DNA of 64,000 nucleotides, from the NCBI GenBank assembly GCA_949592205.1, contig CATIUR010000004.1:64701837-64765836 (forward strand), in the 5' to 3' direction. The notes beneath the pieces are model-generated. The model was not told where the DNA came from. It saw nothing but the letters and a program-made list of their open reading frames with translations, and did not search any database. Position 1 is the stretch's first letter. Each line of letters opens with the position of its first letter. The stretch is from Helichrysum umbraculigerum. Its lineage: Eukaryota > Streptophyta > Magnoliopsida > Asterales > Asteraceae. This document shows positions 33,547 to 43,800 of this stretch, piece after piece. A program made the position numbers and the translations under genes.

Positions 33547-34205
33547 GAATTGGCCGTTAACTCATGGGCCATGCGAATGGCGCTCTGAATGGTTCCGGGT
33601 TTAGATGAAGTCACCAGATCTTGAAGTCGCTCAGGAAGTCCATCGACGTATTTCTCGATCCTTTTGTACTCAGGATCAACCATAGTCGGGCAAAGAAGTG
33701 CCAGCTGGTGAAAACGGTTGGTGTAACCGGTGATGTCATTTCCCTGCATCTTGTGATTCCAGAATTCTATCTCCAGTTGTTTCAACTCATCTCGTGGGCA
33801 GTACTCGCCCCTCAGCATAATCTTCAGCTCATTCCATGGAAGTTTGTAGGCATTGGCGACACTCACAGTCTGAGCGTAGGTGTTCCACCAAGTAAGGGCA
33901 GTGTCAGAAAATGTGCTGGCTGCGAACTTGACCTTGTTGTCTTCCACGCAGTTGCAGATAAGAAACACGGATTCTATCTTCTCGATCCATCGTATTAGAC
34001 CGATTGCTCCTTTAGTGCCTGCAAAGCTCAAGGGTTTGCAGTTTTGGAAGTCCTTGTAGGTGCAGGTTTTGGGTGGTGGTGTGTTGTTAGCCGTATCTTC
34101 GCTACCAGGAGTGGTTGCTCGGACAGCTAAGGCTTGAGCCACACTACGGGCAATAATACCCGCAACTTCGGCTTCAGTAAGTGTGATTTGTCGTCGAGGA
34201 GGCAT
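33547..34205 (-). pseudogene. D gag, 5' part (matrix/capsid), severed by E
   Basis: Starts MPPRRQITLTEAEVAG, close to G (MPPRRQITLSEAEIAG). It contains the capsid-type region with CTYKDFQNCKPLSF, GAIGLIRWIEK, TWWNTYAQ and a C-terminal AHEL helix. It is cut at GAATT (33547-33551) by element E; the next codons belong to the E LTR. Translation from the intact element would have continued into 22893-22456. Gag packages element RNA; here it is broken by insertion, not by internal stops. Confidence 0.85.
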
Positions 34206-34740
34206 GTTCCTTGAAACAACAAATAAAGAACTTGTGAAGGTTTGAACAAGATTTATGGTTGTGATGTTCGGTTACGTACCAAGAAATTACGCCAAAAGTT
34301 GATACGTGGATAGTTTAACAAAAGTAGTAGGATTGTTATAATAGTAAGGATGGAATGACGAGAATCGAGTGGTCGTTTGTTTGATGTAATTTGAAAAAGA
34401 ATTTCGCAGTTGTCGAGAGAGAATATTGTATCGGAGAAAAGAGGCCTATGTATATATATATAACACATAACCGCCTAGTGTGTGTCTAGCACAATTAAGT
34501 AAGAGTCCAGGTTCTCTCGAGGTCAGAGTCAGCTAATGTATTCCGGTTTGACATAACCCCTTTCATATCCCACATCATCTTCATTTAATTGTACATAGTT
34601 GATCAGGCTATGTTAAATTAAACTTGTATGATGTAATTCCTGAACCAGTTATACCTAATGAGGAATACTGCCTAACGGTCATAGTCTAGGCCCACTAAAT
34701 GCAACCTAGTTCACTATAACCTTAGGCTCTGATACCAATC
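34206..34740 (-). other. D leader, without ORF0
   Basis: The 535 bp between primer site and gag resemble the E leader at first (CCTAAGGTTATAG..., GGCCTC), but there is no MAN(T/V)P coiled-coil frame. A 71-codon frame at 34253-34468 shows no similarity to ORF0. D therefore lacks ORF0. Confidence 0.6.
34726..34737 (-). other. Primer binding site, element D
   Basis: Minus strand TGGTATCAGAGC next to the 5' LTR at 34741. Confidence 0.88.
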
Positions 34741-35148
34741 TGTAACACCCCCAAAATTAACAGTTTGCGGAGGCGAGTTTTGGGTGTTACTAATCAATAA
34801 TCACAAGCACAAAGGATACAGTGAACGACTCTAAATGAGACGTTCGAAAAGTTATTACATTAATACAAAAGTAATTCAAAATACAAGCTTGAGTTTCGTA
34901 TAAATTCCTAGAGATTCTAATACATAACAGTAAGTACAAAAGTAATGTATGAAAATCTCCAAGCTTGTAAATGCATGCGACTCGAGCTAAGTGAGCTTAT
35001 CCTGCTGGGCATCCCTACTGATGCTGTGTACCTGAGAAGCATTACTAAAACGGTCAACCAAAAAGGTTGGTGAATCTCACAGGTTTGTAAGTAAGTAAAT
35101 AATTTGAACACACAAGTAGTATTTGTAAATCGTAAGCCAGCCAGTAAG

Positions 35149-35570
35149 TAACGATCGCAGGTCATGCTAATCGTTCACTTAAGTAATGATTGCAGGTCAT
35201 GCTAATCATCTGTAAATGAGTGGTTGCAGGTCATGCTAACCGTTTTTACGTGAGTGGTTGCAGGTCTTGCTAACCGTAATGAGTAACGATCGTAGGTCAT
35301 ACAAATCGTTCACTCCGTAATGATTGCAGGTCATGCTAATCATGCGTTTCCACGAACTATCATAATAGAAGCTTAACATACAGTAGATAATAGTACTCCT
35401 GTGAATGTAGTCTTACATTCATATTAAACAAGTAAGAAAATGCCACAAGCCACGATGATTGCAGGTCATGCTAATCATGCGATAACTCGGCCATTATCAG
35501 TATTATGAAAACAAGTAAGAAAATGTCCTAAGTCACCATAATTGCAGGTCATGCTAATCATGCGTTAACT
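35149..35570 (-). repeat. Covarying hairpin array in D 5' LTR
   Basis: Second copy of the eight-unit array at 18752-19170. It lies between the acceptor-like signal (CTGAGAAG on plus, 35032 onward) and the donor-like signal at 35647-35655. Confidence 0.85.
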
Positions 35571-36353
35571 CGGCCATCATTAGTTTTATGAAAACATGTA
35601 ATGCATCTCACCCCTGGGTATAAAACAGTAAAATAGGGGCTGTAAGACTCACCTGAGTCTAGCAGACAAAGCAGTAAGCAAGCAAAGTAGTATCCGAACT
35701 AGCAGCCCTTAGCGTCCTAATACGCATAAGGTTCAGTAAGTAAATGGAATACTTGTAAAGTATCCATGCTAGTTGTTCCCAAACTAGTTAATGTCCATTA
35801 GTTTGTTTGTACGTTTGTAATCGTTTGTAATTCGTAGTTTGTAGAAAAGTTGTACGGCCCGTTGGTATCGGTGTGTAGTAATAATAATTCCATCCATTAT
35901 TATTATGTATTTTTTTTTAGTAACCGTATAGTTATCATGTATATTCGTGTAGCATGTGTAACATTTGTGCGGATGTAAATCCGAGTGGGTGTAACCCTAA
36001 AGTGTGCGAGTGAAATCTCGTATGTGTTGGAGCGTAAGCTCGTATCTGTTATCGTGTAATCCCACACGTAAGTATTTAGTGACCTCGTAAGTTCGTATCG
36101 GTTGCATCCCGTGTATGTGTACAAGTGTAAACTGTTGGAGTGTAATCTCCTAAGTATTTTCGAGTGCAAACTCGTGTGTGCGTGTGAGTGAAATCTCACG
36201 TTCGATTAAGTATAATCTTGTACGTATTCAAGTATTTTTGTATACTTCCAAAAGTATAGTATTTTCATGTATAAGTCTTATCGTATTTGATTTGGTTGTG
36301 GAAAAGTAATTTTTAAACACTTAGATAATATTTTGTTTTCTGATCTGGGCTAT

Positions 36354-36647
36354 CTGCGACACAAGGCTTGTGTCGCAGACCACATGCGACATAAGGTCTG
36401 TGTCGTAAGGATTGGTTTCTGATTTAGTGTTTATGCGACACAATGGTTCTGTCGCAGACAAGGGTACGACATAACGGTACGACATAGTCGTTGTGTCGCA
36501 ATCAAGCGATAGGTAAACTTTGTGTCGCAGATGATACGACATATAGTGCGACATAAGCATTGTGTCGCATACATTGCGACATAACGTGCGACATAACATG
36601 CGACACAGTGTTGTGTCGCATAGAATTTTGGTCCGATGCGACACAAG
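36354..36647 (-). repeat. GCGACACAA palindrome cluster, D 5' LTR
   Basis: Copy of 19957-20250. It begins with the same perfect 12-bp inverted repeat around a single base, with a few substitutions elsewhere. Confidence 0.85.
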
Positions 36648-37739
36648 AGGTCTGTTCGGAATTTAAGTTTCCGAAAACGTATTTTCCGGTTTCCGTTGGG
36701 TCTAGAACTTTTATACTAGTTTTAATATGTTATAATGAGTCCATAGTAACTATTGGTAGTCGTTTTTAAGGTTTGTGGTGTCGTTTTCTTTAAAATGACC
36801 AAAACCTACATTTCCGTTAACGTGTTCAAAAACGAGTTTTAATTACATATTCGGACATCATTTAGCTAGGGGAACAATAATCTAGCAAAATAAAAGTAAT
36901 CGGAAAAGTTTCGGGTCGCCGGAAAACTTACAAAATTGTCGAATCGAGAAACCGAAAAGATAGGATTGTAGAGCTCGTTCTCGTGATCACTTTTCTCCAA
37001 ACCGAGCCTAACCTCCAAGGTGTTTTAGTGGTAGTTTTAAGGTGTTTTTGGGTGGTGATTTAAAGAGAGATAGAGAGAGAACCGATTGAGAGAGAGAGAG
37101 TGAGAGAGAGTGTTGAGTGTAAGGGTGTGTTTGTGGTTGTGTAAGGGAAAGAAAAAGGAAGGCATGGGGGTGATGCCCCATGTCTTTGGGCCGGTTTTGG
37201 TGGGGTCCACCAAGTGTGGATCTCACCAATTTTTGTTCCCTCGCGTACGCGTTCCGTGCGGTGTTCGTTTCCCCGGTCGTTTAAACGTTAAAATCATTTT
37301 ATACGCGATTAAATATACGTTTAAAAATATGAAATAATACCCGATAATTTAGTTGGAGTATTTTATTAAAATGCTTTGTTTTCAAGTTAACCAATATAAC
37401 TTAGTTTTGTTTTGTCGGTTGGTCGAGTTTTCGGAGAGTTCGGTAACGTTTTAGTTAAAACGTACGTTTTCGTTATATTATAAACATAATATAAAATAGT
37501 AGTTGAAGTGATTAAATAATTTAACATTATTTAATAATTGTTTTACCAATGTCCGCAAGTTGGTACGATTGTTGTTTTATACGATTTGTACGAATCGTAT
37601 ACGCGTATATATATATATTCCATCCATATATATATATAGTAAATAATGTATATAATCCTATTTCATATTATATACAAGTAATAAACACGTAATTAGGGAA
37701 ATTTTAAATTGGCCCTAAATTTGGGGTTGTTACACATGT

Positions 37740-37931
37740 TGCCTTGATAGATATAGATTTTGTGATATCTGGCCTTTGGGCATATGTGTTTAATTGGAGG
37801 TCAACATGGTTTGGGCTTAAGGGTACTATTGAGTTGCCAACACAGGTCCTTGTACACGGTTAGTTATAGGAATACTGTGTTGTGTGGGTAAATAGTACCT
37901 AGGCTATCGGTTTACCGCTGTATTGGCCTGC
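37740..37931 (+). repeat. LTR2 of A1, second segment
   Basis: Resumes after D at TGCCTTGATAGATATAG, runs to TATTGGCCTG and is then cut by the LTR of G. The final roughly 0.5 kb of this LTR is not found on the other side of G. Confidence 0.85.
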
Positions 37932-38852
37932 TGTGACACCCGTCAAATTAGGACTAGAATTTAGTGCCTAATCAAGTTTTAATACATGTAATTAGTTCTG
38001 TGTTAGGCTAAGTAATGTATCAATTATTATATATATTGTTGAATATATATATCTACAATTATGCGGTTTGTTTAAATCGTACGAATCTCAAATCGAATGG
38101 GATTCGACACAATTAATACGGACGTTGGTGAAAAATTTATTAAAGTAATACAAACACTATTCAATAACTCAATTTTATTAGGAATGTTATTTATTGTAAT
38201 ATTTCGTGGTCAATTCGTATTGCACAAAAACATATATATAATTAAAATACAAACGCGCAAACAAATATAACGAATTTCATTTTTGATATCATAAATAGAT
38301 AATTGGTAAAATTTTACAATAAAACATTTTGTAATAATTTATAATTTAAATGTATCTTTAAATAAATAAAATAAATATTTAACATTAAATGACGGAGAAA
38401 ACGAACACCACGCGGAGTACGGGACGGAGACTGTGAGGTGAGGCTTTCACCAACACCCCACCTCTCCTTTCATTTTTCTTTCATTTCCATTTCAACCAAA
38501 CACACACTTATACCAAATACTCTCTCAACCAAAAATCATTAAATTTTCGGAATCATCAAATCCGACCACAAAATTTACATTTTTGGAACCACCACCAAGT
38601 GAGGAACAAGATTAACAAAAGCTCTACCATCATTTTCGGCCTCCATCTTCTTCGATTTGCATTTGTAAGAAATTTCTTAAAAACTTAGATTTGTTCATTT
38701 TGATGTAATATTTTGATGTTTTGATGTTTACACAACTTATATATGTCCATTACAAAGAATAGAACACAGTTTTATAGCTTAAAAACGAGTTTAAATTGGG
38801 TTTTGGTCGGAAAAATCGCGAACAGCCGGACTTTCTGGGCTGGTGTTCATCC

Positions 38853-39140
38853 ATGCGACACAAGCCTTGTGTCGCATGTTGTGTCGCATTTTGGCTTTTG
38901 TGTCGCATAAAATTCATTGTGTCGTACCTTATGTCGTATCAGATAATTAGTGTCGCAAGTCTTGCGACATAACGACTATGTCGCATACCCCATACGACAC
39001 AACCACTATGTCGCTGTTGAATCAGCATTTCGCATCCATGCGACACAACCCTTGTGTCGTATGGACATTGTGTCGCACTCATATGCGACACAACCCTTGT
39101 GTCACATAACCCACTTAGTGTCGCATGATTGTGTCGCATA
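38853..39140 (+). repeat. GCGACACAA palindrome cluster, G LTR
   Basis: Starts with ATGCGACACAAG and its exact complement around one base (38853-38877). About ten further words follow, GCGACACAACCCTTGTGTCG-type or variants. Confidence 0.85.
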
Positions 39141-39796
39141 AAACAGCAGGATTTCAAAATACAATTTCACTAAGTGTCGAACTATTACAACTTCAACCCG
39201 CTATACAATGTGACTTTTCAAACACTATGAGACATACTTTTCGAGGTTAACATGTCAAATCATAATGAGAACATTGAAATATTTAAATTTCATCGATCAC
39301 CAACGGGCCGTACAAGTTTTCACAACTTTTCTTAAAATCAAACAAGTCGTTGTAACTTGTATCAATTCAATCAAACAAGTCGTTGTAACTTGCATCAAGT
39401 CAGTCAAACAAGTCGTAATAACTTGTAACTACTCAATCAACCAAATCGTAGTAATTTGGACATGTATACATAGTTGTATAACAACTACAAAGGTAGTCCT
39501 TTGGGATATATGTACAATTAATAACAATTCAAGTGTCGTGGACACATTCAGGTTTCAAGTCTTTGGACACCAACTCACAACTAATTACTTCGAGCTTATT
39601 AAATTAACACTTCAAGACTCAGGTGAGTTTCATGGCCCCATTTTCACTACTTTTACTAGGGGTGTGATATTACTACTTCATTTTGTTTTACAAGTAGAAC
39701 GCAAGTGCCAAACTTCAAATACTACATGAGTTTGAAGCTAATCAATTTAAAGTCCTCCATAGCATAGTCTCTAGTATTTATAGCGTGAATGTTAGT

Positions 39797-39902
39797 ATAT
39801 GATATCATATGGGATTGACAATCCTCATCCGGGTTAGCACGCACTAACCGGTCAAACGGATGTATTAGCATCTGGGAAGACGAGTGTTGATTAGGCACTC
39901 GT
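39797..39902 (+). other. Hairpin group in G LTR
   Basis: ATATGATATCATAT (39797-39810), GGTTAG/CTAACC (39832-39849), and ACGAGTG/CACTCGT with loop TTGATTAGG (39880-39902). Each pairs with a counterpart in F that differs by paired changes. Confidence 0.75.
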
Positions 39903-40403
39903 AGGAGGCATTTCAAGTTAGGTTTCCTTAATTGGGCCTGACAAATCAAGTTAAGCTCTGACTATGTGCTCACGGACAGTATAACTTTTATTTTGCTTAA
40001 TTGCATTTTAAATTCAATATAAATCTTGCGGTTCTTACAACTATACATTGACATACAAACCTGTGAGCTCACCAGCGTTTTCGCTGACCCATTTTAGTAT
40101 TTATCACAGGTACCCCGCAGTAGGTTGGCTGCACAAGCAAGAACTATTAGCTCGAGTCAGCATACATACAACTAGAGATTGGATTGCATTATTATATTTT
40201 GTAAAAGTAATTATGCTATGTAATCTCTCAATTTCAGGAACCGAGTTAATGTAACTTATTTTGATGTAAACATTCACTTTATCTATACAAGTTTAAAACG
40301 ACGCATATAGTGGTCGTTCATTATATCTTATGTGCTTTGTATATTGATTAGTGACACCCAAATCAAGCTTCCGCAAATCATCAAATTTGGGGGTGCCACA
40401 GAT

Positions 40404-40415
40404 TGGTATCAGAGC
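40404..40415 (+). other. Primer binding site, element G
   Basis: TGGTATCAGAGC three bases after the LTR. The following leader (to 40775) aligns with the leaders of E and F. Confidence 0.88.
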
Positions 40416-40775
40416 CTAAGGTTATAGTGAACTAGGTTGCATTTAGTGGACCTAGACTACGACCGTTAGGCAGTATTCCCTATTAGGTATAACCAGTTCA
40501 GGGATTACAGCATACGAATTTAATTTAACATAGCTTGATCAACTATGTACAATTAAATAAAGATGATGTAAGATCTGAAAGAAGTTATGGCTGAACAGGA
40601 TACATTAGTTGACTCTGACCTCGAGAGAAACGGGACTCAAAACACGTCTGTGCTAGACACTCAATAGGTTATTATGTGATATACATATATTTACATGAAT
40701 AGACCTCATTACAACTTTAGGCTATATTATATTATATGAATATAGGCCTCTTTCTCTCTAACGTTTTATCTCGGA

Positions 40776-40853
40776 ATGACAAACACACCACCAAATTCAT
40801 CGCACTCGGACGAGTATCTCACTTCCTTTCTTTGTTCTTTCTTACTCAGTATC
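40776..40853 (+). pseudogene. ORF0 remnant fused in frame to G gag
   Basis: MTNTPPNSSHS matches the start of ORF0 in E (MANTPPNSSHS). It then passes through 15 unrelated codons (DEYLTSFLCSFLLSI), encoded by a pyrimidine-rich tract ending CTTACTCAG, straight into gag MPPRR. The rest of ORF0 and the spacer have been deleted. Either ATG could initiate; using the first adds 26 residues to gag. Confidence 0.65.
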
Positions 40854-43800
40854 ATGCCTCCTCGTCGTCAAATTACCCTTAGCGAAGCTGAAATCGCGGG
40901 AATAATTGCCCGCAGTGTGACCGAAGCCTTGGCTACCCGAACACCACCCGGTAGCGAGGACACAGCAACCAATACTCCACCACCCAAACCTTGCTCCTAT
41001 AAGGACTTTCTTAGCTGTAAACCGCTATACTTCAAGGGCACGGAAGGTGCCATTGGCTTAATCCGTTGGATTGAGCGCACGGAATCTGTTTTCAGTCTCT
41101 GCGATTGCACTGAGAACAACAAGGTCAAATTCGCTGCTTACACCTTTCAGGAAGGTGCACTCACGTGGTGGAAAACCCACGCAAACTCTGTAGGTCTTGA
41201 GGTTGCAAATCGACTTCCTTGGGCCGAACTGAAGAAGAAACTGATGGAAAAATACTGTCCTGAAGAGGAATTGCACAGGCTGGAAGAAGAATTCTGGCAT
41301 CTGGAGGTGCAGGGAAATGACGTTGCTGAATATACCACCAAATTTCAGCAGTTTGCCTTATTATGCCCGAGTTTGGTCGAACCGGAAAGTAAGGGCATTA
41401 AGAAATACATTCGTAGACTTCCCGAGAACATCCAGGGAAACGTCGCTTCATCCAAACCAACCACCACTGAGAGTGCCATTCGATTGGCCCACGAACTCAT
41501 GGCTCTAGTTGTCAGCCGTGAGACCTCCAACACCTCATCCTCCAACAACAACAAACGCAAATCCACTGAACACCACCACAACTCCAACAAGAAAAACAAC
41601 GCCATCCAAGTCTACACCACCAACTCTGAATCCAACCGCAGCTACACCGGGGATATGCCTTATTGTCCCAAGTGCAACTATCACCATTTTGGACAGTGCA
41701 ATCCCCCTTGCAACAACTGCAGGAGGTTCGGGCATTTGACTAAGGATTGCCGAGCCCCCAAATCCAACAACAACCCCTCTGACAAAAATGCCCGACAACC
41801 TAAGTCCTGCTACGAATGTGGAAACCCAGGACATTTTAGGGATACTTGCCCAAAATTAAAGAATAAGGGCAACAACAACAACAACAGCCGCAACAACAAC
41901 AACGTCAAAAGTAGCGCCTTCGTGATCAACTCAGGGGACGCTCGTCAGGACCCAAATGTGGTCACGGGTATGTTCCTCCTCAACAATTTAACTGCTTCTA
42001 TTCTGTTTGATACTGGTGCCGATAGAAGTTTTATTTCCGATGAATTTTGCCCTCTACTTGACATCACACCTGTTGCTTTAGACGTTAAGTACACCGTAGA
42101 GTTAGCAAATGGCAAATTGATAGAAACCAATAGTGTGATACCTAATTGCACTTTAAATCTAGCCGACGAAATCTTCTCCATAGATCTTATGCCTGTTGAG
42201 ATAGGAAGTTTCGATGTCATCGTAGGCATGGACTGGTTGTCCAAACATCGCGCCGAAATCATTTGCCATGACAAAATTGTTCGCATACCTCTCGCCGTCG
42301 GTAGAACCTTGGTCATACAGGGGGAGACCGGTGGGACGAGGCTTAACATTATATCTTGCCTAAAAACCCGGAAATTTCTGAGAAAGGGTTACCCAGCAAT
42401 CCTCGCGCATATCATGGAGAAAAAGTCGGAGGCGAAGCGACTTGAAGATGTTCCGATTGTTCGAGACTTTCCAGAAGTCTTTCCCGAAGAACTACCTGGT
42501 CTACCACCGCCAAGACAGGTTGAGTTCTCAATCGATCTAGTACCAGGTGCTGCGCCTGTGGCCCGAGCACCATACCGTTTAGCTCCGTCCGAACTTCAGG
42601 AGTTGTCCACCCAATTACAGGAACTCCTGGAACGAGGATTTATCAGGCCGAGTTCTTCACCTTGGGGAGCTCCGGTCCTATTTGTCAAGAAGAACGACGG
42701 TTCTTTTGGAATGTGTATCGACTACCGAGAGTTGAACAAGTTAACTGTCAAGAACCGGTATCCACTTCCTCGAATCGATGATTTGTTCGACCAACTTCAA
42801 GGGTCGAGTTGTTATTCAAAAATTGATCTCCGATCCGGTTATCACCAATTGCGTGTTCGCGATGCAGACATTCCAAAAACCGCTTTCAGAACTCGTTACG
42901 TGCATTACGAATTCCAAGTGATGCCATTCGGCCTAACCAATGCACCGGCTGTATTCATGGACCTTATGAATCGGGTGTGTAAACCTTACCTTGATAAGTT
43001 TGTCATTGTCTTTATCGATGACATTCTCATATATTCACGAAACAAAGAAGAACACGCGCAACACCTCAAAACCATCCTTGAACTACTTAAACATGAGGAG
43101 CTCTATGCCAAGTTCTCTAAGTGTGAGTTCTGGATCAAAACCGTTCAATTCCTTGGTCACGTAATTGACAGTCAGGGGATTCACGTCGACCCGTCAAAAA
43201 TCGAGGCTATCAAAGACTGGCAATCGCCAACCACTCCGACCGAAGTACGGCAATTTTTAGGACTGGCCGGATACTATCGACGATTCATTGAAAATTTCTC
43301 GAAGATAGCCATACCACTCACGATGCTGACCCAGAAAGACAAAAAGTTTGACTGGACTGATAAACAAGAGTCGGCATTCCAACTCTTAAAACAAAAGCTT
43401 TGCAGTGCTCCTATTCTATCATTACCCGAGGGCACCGATGACTTCGTGGTATACTGCGATGCTTCTCATCAAGGTCTCGGTTGCGTGCTTATGCAACGAG
43501 ACAAAGTCATAGCTTATGCTTCACGACAGCTCAAGATTCATGAAAAGAATTACACCACCCACGACCTCGAATTAGGAGCTGTCGTTTTTGCCCTCAAAAT
43601 CTGGAGACATTACCTTTATGGTACCAGATGTACAATCTTTACCGACCATAAAAGCCTTCAACACATATTCGATCAGAAGGATCTCAACATGAGGCAATGT
43701 CGATGGGTCGAGTTGCTTACCGATTACGACTGCGAACTCAAATATCATCCAGGCAAAGCAAATGTTGTTGCTGACGCCCTCAGTCGAAAAGAGCGAGTGA

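Larger units (their letters stand above)
18344..37734 (-). mobile_element. Element D: gag-only LTR retrotransposon with an extra zinc-knuckle ORF, split by E
   Basis: LTRs of about 3.0 kb at 34741-37734 (5', minus sense) and 18344-21357 (3'). The flanking duplication is CATGT (18339-18343 and 37735-37739). After removing E, the internal region is only about 2.7 kb: primer site, leader, a gag that ends before the protease, a 0.3 kb gap and a second CCHC ORF. There is no protease, RT, RNase H or integrase, so D is non-autonomous. Its gag N-terminus is close to that of G. Confidence 0.9.
34741..37734 (-). repeat. 5' LTR of element D
   Basis: Very similar to 18344-21357. It keeps the intact minus-strand CAG/GTGAGT (35647-35655) and a short AT microsatellite. 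Hairpin array at 35149-35570 and GCGACACAA cluster at 36354-36647. Confidence 0.9.
595..37931 (+). mobile_element. Element A1: non-coding LTR retrotransposon (LARD type) with nested insertions
   Basis: A1 is LTR1 (595-12916, split by B and C), internal region I1 (12917-16920) and LTR2 (16921-37931, split by D and cut at G). LTRs begin TGTAACATCCTCG and end GGTGTTATA. The primer site TGGTATCAGAGC (12920-12931) matches initiator Met tRNA, and the polypurine tract is AAGGGGGAGAGA. There is no gag or pol anywhere in the 4.0 kb internal region, so the element is non-autonomous. The right end of LTR2 is missing, so the outer target-site duplication cannot be checked. Confidence 0.85.
37932..40400 (+). 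repeat. 5' LTR of element G
   Basis: 2469 bp, TGTGACACCCGTC to GGGGTGCCACA. It has donor-like GTAAGA at 38665, the GCGACACAA cluster (38853-39140), CAG/GTGAGT at 39620-39628, hairpins (39797-39902) and acceptor TTATCACAG ending 40109. Threefold AATCAAACAAGTCGTWRTAACTTG repeats lie at about 39335-39430. It is related to the F LTR. A 154-codon frame at 39265-39729 spans repeats and LTR signals and is not taken as a gene. Confidence 0.88.

Noticed and set aside
39265..39729. 154-codon frame in the G LTR
   Set aside because: Spans short direct repeats and the CAGGTGAGT signal; no similarity to any frame in the related F LTR.
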